18,437 bases of DNA from JBBKWX01 sp037969175. Its GTDB lineage: Bacteria > Bacteroidota > Bacteroidia > AKYH767-A > JBBKVM01. Every line of letters starts with the position of its first letter. Position 1 is the first letter of the stretch. Both the position numbers and the translations under genes were made by a program. The notes beneath the pieces were generated by a model. That model did not search any database. It was not told the origin of the DNA and was given only the letters and a program-made list of their open reading frames with translations. Positions 1 through 6,726 of this stretch are shown here, piece after piece. The stretch covers positions 1 through 18,437 of the forward strand of contig JBBKWX010000092.1 in NCBI GenBank assembly GCA_037969175.1, written 5' to 3'.

Positions 1-355
1 ATCTCTTTTTTCTCTGTATACCAGTGGTTTTCCACGAAAATGAAATCACATCAAAAGAGCCTCGATTAATAAGGAAGTATAACTCTGTGGCCACTGTGGT
101 TTAAAAAAAAGGTATGCTAATAAAACTAAAATTTATTCCGGACAACAATGATTTTCAATTCTTAATTGAATTCCACATTTCACATTCCCCATTTCCAATT
201 GAACCGTCTCTTAATTATTCAGTGTTTTTAGTGTTTTAGATCTTTAGTGTTCCATTTTTTCCCCAACCCAAACCCCAACCCATTTTTTTGGCCAATACCA
301 CTAAACTGTTGACTAAAGAATTTTTAATCCGGATCATTCAGCCGTAATTTGTAAT
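1..355. other. Intergenic region upstream of the M6-like gene
   Basis: No credible coding region is seen. The stretch is AT-rich with homopolymer runs. Around 81-113 there is a degenerate pair of CTCTGTGG / CACTGTGG units followed by an A-run, resembling the short dispersed ACTCTGTGG...CTGTGGTTTA sequences common between genes in environmental Bacteroidetes. At 220-255 the unit TTAGTGTT recurs about three times. Near 155-171 there is a small perfect inverted repeat (TTCAATT / AATTGAA, 3-nt loop). No convincing TTTG / TAnnTTTG promoter was found for the gene at 356, so its promoter is not assigned. Confidence 0.5.
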
Positions 356-2305
356 ATGATTAGATCGATAGTACTTTTTGTATTACTATCATCGCTTTTT
401 CAATCTCAGAACACAGCTTTGGCTCAAACACCAAAGCAAATTGCCGGAAGTAATATTATTCCGCCCAAAGGAACTTTTAACATCCTGATCCTGTTTGCAG
501 AAGAAGCTGATAGTTGGAATAATGCAGCCAATTCTGCGCAATGGAAAAAAGGTGAATTGCCGGATTGGGCAAATGAAGTTGTAGACAGTGATAGTTTTGG
601 AAATAAGGGGATGCTTAGTGCTTTTTTCAAGGAGAGTTCTTTCAATGCACTGAACATCCATGGAGATTATCATACCAGCATTATTAGTTTGATTCATAGT
701 CGTCTGCCGGATCTCGTCCGTAGTAAGTCTGAGATCATCATGCAAGCGGCTAAAATTGAACTTCATACAGCAGAAGAAAAGCCGGTTTCCTGGTTTGATA
801 ATTACACAGGAAAGAGTGAGTATGCCCCCTTGTTAATGCCGGGTAGAGATCATCCTCACAGCATAGATCATGTAATGCTAATCCTTAAATCATCCTTACA
901 TAATAGTTTTGCAACAGGAGCATCAGGAACAGAGCGATACTTTGGATTTGAAGCGGATTCCTGGTCGCTTATCAGTTCTGATGGGAGTTTGCCCTTGGCC
1001 GGTATGAAGGCTGCATTAGGCGAGCTTATAATGGGTCCATTTCCGGGGATTGCAAAGATCAATGATCTGAAATACTTAGGCAAAAGTGCCTGGTCGCTGG
1101 CCACGCCCGGTGTAGCACTCTTCCAAACAATAAATGCATATGAAAGGAAACAACTCGGATGGAGGAGTTCTGAAACCGAAAACGAAATTTCATGTCTTGA
1201 TAAAACCGGAAAGGAAATCAGATCCGATCTGGATGCTGGGGATTCTAATTTTGAAGGCATCTATATTTTAAGAGATTTTGTGAAGACCGGAGATGCACTA
1301 AGGATCAAGCTTCCCTACAGAGACTCTGATGGCAGAAAGCAATATCTCTGGCTTGAAAACCACCTTACAACAGCAGGTAACAAAAGCGCATTTGATAATT
1401 TTGAACTTGCATGCGAAAAGCAAAAATCAAATGCTGTAAAAGGGGTTTATGCATATCTGCAACAAGGGGAATATGGGATAGGTGAGCAAGCAGATCTTCA
1501 CTTCGTTCAACTACCTGCCGGAGGATTTCGTGTCAAAAAGAATTCAGACGGAAGTAGTGGTGATATACTCACATCAGATCCTTTTTCTATGAATATGCCT
1601 ACCCAATCTGATCTGTGTGAACTGACCACTTCTCTGGCTTATACGCTGAACGGAAACAGATCCATTAATATCGGAACGAACCCATCCGCTTCCATGCCCG
1701 GACTTAAAATAGCTCCGGAAGCCGATAAATCTTCCTTGTCCTTAGCTAATGATGAGCATGTTCGAATAGTTTATTTGAATGGAGTTGCGATAGAATTGAT
1801 CAAAGAATATAATGATGGTGCCATAGAGCTACGTGTGATCTTTGATGAAACCTGGATCGGAAATAACAATGTTTGGTGTGCCGATTCTATAATTGTACCC
1901 GCTGTAAGAAAAAATGAAGTGTACTCTATCGGTTTAGCAAGGAACAAAAAATTAGATTTGATCTCACGTCGCGTTGAAATGGATGGCTCGGAGAAACCAA
2001 CGATCATGTATTTGATGCCGGAATCTGTTTTTTATCTTGAAAAGGATGCCGAATTGAATTTGCAAAAGGGAGTTACCTTGATCTTATTACCTGAAAGCAG
2101 GTTGGTTCTCCGGGATGGTGCTAAACTCAATTTGGGAGCAGGCAGTAAGGTGGAAGTTTTACCCGGTGCCAGAATCATTTTACCTGACAAAAAAGGCATT
2201 GTACTTGATAAAGAATCAATTTTTGAAACAGGAACAGAAGCCGTTATGAGAGATGATGGTAAAACACATCGAATAAAAGGATCGAATGTATTTAATAAAG
2301 AATAA
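356..2305 (+). CDS. Secreted M6-peptidase-like protein, probably catalytically degenerate
   Basis: The 649-residue product begins with a signal peptide (hydrophobic residues 4-15, likely cleavage after ALA near residue 23), so it should be exported. Residues about 41-270 resemble the M6 (immune inhibitor A-like) metallopeptidase fold: a strand ILILFAE (43-49) near the start, a FF-KESS segment (90-95) and the closing NAYERKQLGW (260-269), which matches the conserved xxYERxxLGW end of this domain. Where M6 enzymes carry HExxH the protein reads GELIM (222-226), so the glutamate remains but both zinc histidines are missing. The C-terminus (about 553-630) is a run of short regularly spaced hydrophobic strands with glycine turns, suggesting a beta-helix-like stalk. 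No T9SS sorting domain is visible. The gene is monocistronic and convergent with the Exb operon. The fold assignment is moderate confidence; the loss of activity is inferred. Confidence 0.6.
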   Translation: MIRSIVLFVLLSSLFQSQNTALAQTPKQIAGSNIIPPKGTFNILILFAEEADSWNNAANSAQWKKGELPDWANEVVDSDSFGNKGMLSAFFKESSFNALNIHGDYHTSIISLIHSRLPDLVRSKSEIIMQAAKIELHTAEEKPVSWFDNYTGKSEYAPLLMPGRDHPHSIDHVMLILKSSLHNSFATGASGTERYFGFEADSWSLISSDGSLPLAGMKAALGELIMGPFPGIAKINDLKYLGKSAWSLATPGVALFQTINAYERKQLGWRSSETENEISCLDKTGKEIRSDLDAGDSNFEGIYILRDFVKTGDALRIKLPYRDSDGRKQYLWLENHLTTAGNKSAFDNFELACEKQKSNAVKGVYAYLQQGEYGIGEQADLHFVQLPAGGFRVKKNSDGSSGDILTSDPFSMNMPTQSDLCELTTSLAYTLNGNRSINIGTNPSASMPGLKIAPEADKSSLSLANDEHVRIVYLNGVAIELIKEYNDGAIELRVIFDETWIGNNNVWCADSIIVPAVRKNEVYSIGLARNKKLDLISRRVEMDGSEKPTIMYLMPESVFYLEKDAELNLQKGVTLILLPESRLVLRDGAKLNLGAGSKVEVLPGARIILPDKKGIVLDKESIFETGTEAVMRDDGKTHRIKGSNVFNKE

Positions 2306-2335
2306 AAAAGGGAGACTTTTAGCCTCCCTTTTTTA
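2304..2335. terminator. Bidirectional Rho-independent terminator
   Basis: An A-run, then GGGAG-A-C, loop, G-C-CTCCC and a T-run form a hairpin (five G/C-rich pairs, one mismatch, two more pairs) directly after the TAA stop of the M6-like gene. The A-run on one side and T-run on the other make it usable in both directions. It lies between two convergent genes whose stops are 69 nt apart, so it probably also ends the exbB-exbD operon. Confidence 0.85.
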
Positions 2336-2374
2336 TTTACCCCCTAATCCCCCTATAGAAGGATGAATAAGTGA

Positions 2375-2851
2375 TTATAGATCGCCTGATCTTTTCTTTG
2401 TGGAATAATTGATCTTTAATGCATTCACTTTACGCAGTTCTTGCTTTACATCCGTAACGATTCCCATTCTGGTTGACTTATCTACTTTGAGTGAGGTCGT
2501 CATAAAAGGAATTTCAGCCTCATTTCTGGCTTTTCTTTCCAATTCAATGAATTCAGCAATATCGTTCTTGGATGCAAAAGCATCATTTAATTGGATCCTT
2601 GGTTCCGTGCCGTAGCTCGGAATAAGAGCTTTGATCGGAGGACCGATATAAATATAGCTTACAAGAGATTTTTTCTCCAACTTCTGGATCTCTGTAGCAT
2701 CCGGTGTTTGAACTTGCACCTTCAATGAAGTCTCCCGCATCACAGTCGTAACCATGAAAAAGAACAAGAGCATGAATACGATATCCGGTAAAGATGCAGT
2801 AGAAATTTCAGGTTTCCTGTTGCCTTGCTTTTTCTTAAACTTATGTGCCAT
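2375..2851 (-). CDS. exbD: ExbD/TolR family biopolymer transport protein (second copy)
   Basis: A 158-residue single-pass inner-membrane protein of the ExbD/TolR family. The basic N-terminus (about 1-14) is followed by one membrane helix (about 22-40) carrying the family's proton-pathway aspartate (D23 in SLPDIVFML), then a periplasmic domain. ExbD works with an ExbB pentamer to turn the proton gradient into mechanical work on TonB-like partners. Its start codon shares one base with the stop of the preceding exbD (TAATG), so translation is probably coupled. It is the last gene of the operon exbB - small membrane gene - exbD - exbD and ends before a shared terminator. The family call is firm; the energised partner is unknown, as no tonB lies in the window. 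Confidence 0.9.
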   Translation of the reverse strand: MAHKFKKKQGNRKPEISTASLPDIVFMLLFFFMVTTVMRETSLKVQVQTPDATEIQKLEKKSLVSYIYIGPPIKALIPSYGTEPRIQLNDAFASKNDIAEFIELERKARNEAEIPFMTTSLKVDKSTRMGIVTDVKQELRKVNALKINYSTKKRSGDL

Positions 2852-3402
2852 TAGTTTGCTCCTCCCAGATCTTTAGGCTCGGCTTCAGAGATCTTCTGAG
2901 GATAAACCTCACGAATATCTTTTTGCTCAAGCGAGGTAAGTTCGCCGTACTTTTTTCCAAATTTACGGAATGACTCATCATCCCTTAACTCTGTATATGC
3001 AGCTTTCAATTCATTCTGAACTTTAATATACATTTCGTAGGAAGTACCTCTGTCATTTTGTAATGAAATAACAGCTTTCTGTGGATTATCTGAAAGATTA
3101 GGAACAGCTCCGTTGTTGGCAAGAAATCTTTTGGTATCCTCTTTTAATCTCTTGATGTCAGACCATTCACCTTCAACTAATAATTGATCATTGGCGTTGA
3201 CAAGTACCACAAACACGTTACGCTCATTGAGCGGAGGTGGTGGTTCCTGATCAGGAGGCGGAACAGGAGGCAGCTTAATAGAGATCCCCGTATCCACATC
3301 CATAGTAGTCGTTACCAAGAAGAAGATAAGTAGCAAGAACGCAATGTCGGCCATCGAGCCGGCATTGATGTCTGCACTCATTCTGGTTTTACTTTTTCCC
3401 AT
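2851..3402 (-). CDS. exbD: ExbD/TolR family biopolymer transport protein (first copy)
   Basis: A 183-residue protein with a short basic N-terminus, one membrane helix (about 18-36) with the conserved aspartate D19 in SMADIAFLLL, and a proline-rich linker (about 45-58) leading to a larger periplasmic domain. The linker is absent from the second copy, so the two are diverged paralogues rather than a recent duplication; they may form a heterodimer in the ExbB ring, as two different ExbD subunits are common in Bacteroidetes operons. It starts 12 nt after the small membrane gene and overlaps the next exbD by one base. The family is clear from the sequence; heterodimer formation is inferred. Confidence 0.9.
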   Translation of the reverse strand: MGKSKTRMSADINAGSMADIAFLLLIFFLVTTTMDVDTGISIKLPPVPPPDQEPPPPLNERNVFVVLVNANDQLLVEGEWSDIKRLKEDTKRFLANNGAVPNLSDNPQKAVISLQNDRGTSYEMYIKVQNELKAAYTELRDDESFRKFGKKYGELTSLEQKDIREVYPQKISEAEPKDLGGAN

Positions 3403-3414
3403 ATTGGTTATGGA

Positions 3415-3744
3415 TTATTTGAAGAACTTAGAAACCTCTGCATAGATCGCGAATAAAATACCGCCTATACCCAATACATACAGGGTACGAAGGCTGGCAC
3501 CAATTAGCTTTACTTCATTAGACCCTACACCGTATTTGCTGTATTCAGGTAAAACTTCAGAACTGCTGAATGCATAACATATTGCAAACAGCGCCAATAT
3601 TGCGCCTATTCCAAGCAGAGACTTTATAGCTCCTTTAGGATGTTTAATACTATAGATTAATGGAAATGCTACCATGGAAACTACTGCTACTAAAAGGAGC
3701 ACGTACGTCAGGTACAATCCAATTGTACTCATTGTTTCAGCCAT
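3415..3744 (-). CDS. Small three-helix membrane protein of the Exb operon, function unknown
   Basis: The 109-residue product has three predicted membrane helices (about 8-32, 40-60 and 84-105), separated by a short basic loop (KHPKG, 34-38) and a longer polar loop (about 61-82). No catalytic motif is recognisable. It begins 3 nt after the exbB stop and ends 12 nt before the first exbD, so it is almost certainly co-translated with the channel genes. The position between channel and ExbD genes suggests an accessory subunit or assembly factor, but this is inference from context only. ATG is the start at 3744; a second in-frame Met lies at residue 5. Confidence 0.8.
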   Translation of the reverse strand: MAETMSTIGLYLTYVLLLVAVVSMVAFPLIYSIKHPKGAIKSLLGIGAILALFAICYAFSSSEVLPEYSKYGVGSNEVKLIGASLRTLYVLGIGGILFAIYAEVSKFFK

Positions 3745-3747
3745 GGC

Positions 3748-4530
3748 TTATTTGTTTTTTAATTCGTGCTTTACCAAAAGATCTACAAGACCGATAGAAG
3801 CATCTTCCATACGGTTTACAATACCATCGATCTTAGAGACGATATAGTTATAAAATACCTGAAGGATCATGGCAACGATAAGACCGGCAACAGTTGTTAA
3901 AAGTGCAACCTTGATACCACCGGCTACAAGACTTGGGCTGATATCACCAGCTGCTTCAATAGCATCGAAAGCCTGAATCATACCGATTACCGTTCCGAAG
4001 AACCCAAGCATCGGTGCAATAGAGATAAAAAGAGAGATCCAGATCAAACCACGTTCTAAAAGACCCATTTGTACAGATCCATAAGCTACAACAGATTTCT
4101 CAACGATATCAATTCCTTCATGTGATCTGTCTAATCCCTGATAAAAGATAGATGCAACTGGCCCTTTTGTGTTTCTGCAAACTTCTTTAGCTGCAGCTAC
4201 ACCGCCTTTGTTCAAAGCATCTTCCAAACTATCCAAAAGTTTGTCTGTATTTGTGGTTGCCAGATTAAGGTAAATAATACGCTCAATTGAAATCGCAAGA
4301 CCAAGGATCAAACAAAAAAGGATAGGAGACATATACTCCCAGCCACCCTGGATAAATTTAGTCTTCATAACCTGGTGAAAACTAGCATCAGCATCTGGTG
4401 CTACTTCAGTAGAAGCATCAGAAGTTTGCTCTGTTGCAGGTGCAGCAGCCTCTTCATCTTGTGCAAATACTTGTGGAACGGTCAAGGCAAACATGCCGGA
4501 TAACAGAACAAGTGAAATGATTTTTTTCAT
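3748..4530 (-). CDS. exbB: MotA/TolQ/ExbB proton channel family protein
   Basis: A 260-residue ExbB/TolQ-like proton channel. Residues 1-23 look like a cleavable signal peptide (MKKII, hydrophobic core, VFAQ), followed by an acidic, alanine-rich tail to about residue 50 and then the usual three membrane helices (about 67-87, 162-184 and 203-228). The family signature is seen at APMLGFFGTVIGMIQAF (172-188). Two extra features relative to E. coli ExbB are the signal peptide and the acidic periplasmic extension, both common in Bacteroidetes homologues. It is first in an operon with a small membrane protein and two ExbD proteins and presumably forms the ion channel that powers outer-membrane TonB-dependent transport or envelope integrity. 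Which of these applies cannot be told from the window. Confidence 0.92.
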   Translation of the reverse strand: MKKIISLVLLSGMFALTVPQVFAQDEEAAAPATEQTSDASTEVAPDADASFHQVMKTKFIQGGWEYMSPILFCLILGLAISIERIIYLNLATTNTDKLLDSLEDALNKGGVAAAKEVCRNTKGPVASIFYQGLDRSHEGIDIVEKSVVAYGSVQMGLLERGLIWISLFISIAPMLGFFGTVIGMIQAFDAIEAAGDISPSLVAGGIKVALLTTVAGLIVAMILQVFYNYIVSKIDGIVNRMEDASIGLVDLLVKHELKNK

Positions 4531-4623
4531 AAGGGGTGTTGTTAGTGTATAGAGTTTGAAAACGTTTTAAAGTTTATTTATTTGCTAAAGAAGCCGAAAA
4601 CTACAGATTCATTATACGAGATG

Positions 4624-4660
4624 CAAAACTATTATTTAAAATGGCGATTTTATGACCAAA
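4624..4660 (-). promoter_or_regulatory. Candidate Bacteroidetes promoter for the exbB operon
   Basis: On the minus strand TAGTTTTG (4631-4624) fits the Bacteroidetes -7 element TAnnTTTG, and TTTG (4660-4657) could be the -33 element. The 25-nt gap is longer than usual, so the pairing is weak. It would give a leader of about 85-90 nt before exbB and lies between the tRNA-Ser gene and the operon. Confidence 0.35.
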
Positions 4661-4683
4661 TGAGAATAATTTTTTGCCCGGTG

Positions 4684-4771
4684 CGGAGAGAGAGGGATTC
4701 GAACCCTCGATACCCTTTTGAGGTATACACGCTTTCCAAGCGGGCGCCTTCAGCCACTCGGCCATCTCTCC
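4684..4771 (-). tRNA. tRNA-Ser (anticodon GGA)
   Basis: Read on the minus strand the gene forms a complete type II cloverleaf of 88 nt. The acceptor stem GGAGAGA pairs with TCTCTCC, the discriminator is G, the T-arm contains GGTTCGAATCC, and there is a long variable arm (TACC...GGTA) typical of tRNA-Ser. The anticodon loop TTGGAAA gives anticodon GGA (plus-strand positions 4735-4737), decoding UCC and UCU. CCA is not encoded: CAC follows the discriminator. It lies 77 nt downstream of the asparaginase stop and about 150 nt upstream of the exbB operon. Confidence 0.97.
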
Positions 4772-4848
4772 TGCAATTATAAAGAACGTTCGCTCGGTTT
4801 AAGCGGCTGCCAAATTACAAAAATTCATCAATCACAAAAAATATAAAT

Positions 4849-5874
4849 CTACTGCATTTCGCCTCGCAATGATATTTGTAACTCTTTTTCTATTTTTTCT
4901 TTGCCGGAATACTTACCTAACAGGTACATTAGCTTCACTATAGCTGATTCTGTGGTGATATCTTTACCCGAAATAACCCCCATTTCTTTTAAATGTAAAC
5001 TTGTCTCATATCTGCCTAGTTCTACACTTCCCCCCCCACATTGGGTCACATCATAAATAATGATCTCATTCTTTACTGCTCCACGTATAAGATCCAAAAA
5101 AGCTTTATCAGTTGGAGCATTACCTGCTCCAAAAGCTTCCAAAACAATGGCTCTCAGGCCTTTGACGGACAATACTGCCTTTAGTTGATCTATTCCCAAA
5201 CCCGGAAACAAGCGGATAACAGCTATGGAGGTATCCAGTTTTGTATGGACTATCAAATTACCGGATGGTTTAGGTAAGATTACTTCCTTATTATATTCTA
5301 TATGCACTCCGGCTTGAGCAAGGGTCGGATAATTTACACTTTGAAAAGCTTCAAACTTTGCGCTGTTATATTTTGAGGTCCTGTTTCCACGGTATAATTG
5401 ATAATCAAAAAAGATACATACTTCAGGAACCAATACATGACCAATGTTGATTCCGGCTGCAATTTCTACAGCAGTTATAAGATTTTCTTTCGCATCTGTT
5501 CGTATTTCTCCAATAGGTAATTGTGAACCGGTAAGTATAACAGGCTTGCCCAGATTTTCAAGCATGAAGGATAAGGCGGATGCAGTATAAGCCATGGTAT
5601 CTGATCCATGCAGGATCACAAAACCATCGTGATTCTCATATTCCTCCCCTATCAGCGTTGCCAGCTCGGCCCAAATTCCCGGATTCATATTTGATGAATC
5701 TATGGGCGGATCAAAAGATCTGACTTTAATAGTATACCCGAATCGCCCCAACTCAGGAACCTGTTTGTTTATTTGTTCAAAATTGACCGTGCTCAGCGTT
5801 TTTTTTCTTGGATCATTCACCATCCCGATGGTTCCGCCGGTATAGATCAAAAGTATGGATGGTTTCTTAGGCAT
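4849..5874 (-). CDS. ansA: Type I (cytoplasmic) L-asparaginase
   Basis: The 341-residue enzyme hydrolyses asparagine to aspartate and ammonia. The N-terminal threonine motif YTGGTIG (11-17, nucleophile T12) and the second active-site motif HGSDTM (89-94) are both intact, and the TDAKENL segment (126-132) and CGGGSVELGRYE near residue 280 match the type I family. There is no signal peptide, consistent with a cytoplasmic enzyme, and the length is normal for the family. It overlaps the end of the upstream TatD-family gene by 8 nt, so the two are one transcription unit. The CGGGS region is encoded by a run of eight G (plus-strand C5030-5037), a potential slippage site, though the frame here is open. 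Confidence 0.93.
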   Translation of the reverse strand: MPKKPSILLIYTGGTIGMVNDPRKKTLSTVNFEQINKQVPELGRFGYTIKVRSFDPPIDSSNMNPGIWAELATLIGEEYENHDGFVILHGSDTMAYTASALSFMLENLGKPVILTGSQLPIGEIRTDAKENLITAVEIAAGINIGHVLVPEVCIFFDYQLYRGNRTSKYNSAKFEAFQSVNYPTLAQAGVHIEYNKEVILPKPSGNLIVHTKLDTSIAVIRLFPGLGIDQLKAVLSVKGLRAIVLEAFGAGNAPTDKAFLDLIRGAVKNEIIIYDVTQCGGGSVELGRYETSLHLKEMGVISGKDITTESAIVKLMYLLGKYSGKEKIEKELQISLRGEMQ

Positions 5875-6643
5875 TTGTTCTGAATAATTTTGATGCGTTT
5901 TCTGAAGTGATCCTTGCGACTTCTTCCAGGCTGAGTCCTTTTGAATAAGCTAATTCCTGAGCTATAAGTTTTATATATGAACTCTCATTTCTTTTGCCTC
6001 TGTAAGGAACCGGAGCGAGATAAGGAGAATCTGTTTCTAAAACCAAATGTTCTATATCCACATGGGTTAATACATCTCTTAATGTAGATTTTTTGAATGT
6101 CAGAACTCCTCCAATTCCCAGCATAAATCCAAGGTCGATTGCTCTGTTTGCTTCTTCCAAACTCCCGCCGAAACAATGAAAAACACCTCTGACCTTTTTA
6201 TTTTCTGATGCTAATTTTTCAATCAACACACATGCAGGTTCAAATGAATCCCGGGAATGGATCACCAGTGGAAGATCCAGATCATGCGCCCATCTTCCCT
6301 GGATCAAAAATGCTTCTTCCTGTTCTTTGATATGATCTTTGCTCCAATAATAATCCAACCCCATCTCGCCAATGGCGTAATAAATATCTGAAGACAGCTC
6401 TTTCTCTATGATCTTTAGGGTGTTAACATAATCAGTATCAACGCTGCAGGGATGCAAACCCATCATCATAAAGCAATTATCTGGATATTCATCGCGCAGA
6501 TCTTTCATCATAGCTATGGATTCAAGATCGATATTTGGTAAAAAAAACCGATCTACTCCTGATTCTAAAGCTCTTTTTATGACCCCTTCCCGATCGGGTT
6601 TCAGTTCTTCTGCATATAAATGAGTATGGGTATCCGACAACAT
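5867..6643 (-). CDS. TatD family metal-dependent hydrolase
   Basis: A TIM-barrel metal-dependent nuclease of the TatD/YcfH family, 258 residues from the ATG at 6643. All expected metal ligands are visible: HTH at 6-8 (SDTHTHLY), E93 in GEMGLDYYW, H129 in VIHSRDS, H156 in FHCFGGS, and D205 in ETDSPYLAP. Family members are 3'-5' exonucleases or DNA-repair nucleases, although the substrate of this one cannot be deduced. An in-frame TTG three codons upstream (6652) would extend it, but family proteins start almost directly before the HxH motif, so ATG is preferred. It is co-transcribed with the asparaginase gene, which it overlaps by 8 nt, and is divergent from the glycosyltransferase gene. Confidence 0.92.
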   Translation of the reverse strand: MLSDTHTHLYAEELKPDREGVIKRALESGVDRFFLPNIDLESIAMMKDLRDEYPDNCFMMMGLHPCSVDTDYVNTLKIIEKELSSDIYYAIGEMGLDYYWSKDHIKEQEEAFLIQGRWAHDLDLPLVIHSRDSFEPACVLIEKLASENKKVRGVFHCFGGSLEEANRAIDLGFMLGIGGVLTFKKSTLRDVLTHVDIEHLVLETDSPYLAPVPYRGKRNESSYIKLIAQELAYSKGLSLEEVARITSENASKLFRTNA

Positions 6644-6680
6644 ATTGAGCAAAAGTAATTATAATACCCCTTTATGCACC

Positions 6681-6710
6681 TTTGCTGAATGAGATCAATT
6701 CATATATTTG
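6681..6710 (+). promoter_or_regulatory. Bacteroidetes-type promoter of the family 9 glycosyltransferase gene
   Basis: TTTG (6681-6684), 18 nt, then TATATTTG (6703-6710) match the Bacteroidetes sigma-factor consensus TTTG / TAnnTTTG with acceptable spacing. The expected transcription start is around 6715-6718, only about ten bases before the ATG at 6727, giving a very short leader. The position also rules out the upstream TTG at 6682 as translation start, since it would lie inside the promoter. Confidence 0.7.
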
Positions 6711-6726
6711 TCACAATCTCTGTATT

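Noticed and set aside
4582..4782. 66-codon plus-strand open frame containing RERDSNPRYPFE
   Set aside because: It is the well-known spurious translation across the antisense strand of a tRNA-Ser gene.
6682..6726. TTG-initiated N-terminal extension of the glycosyltransferase
   Set aside because: It overlaps the predicted promoter and precedes the conserved MKILLIRFSSIGD start of the family.
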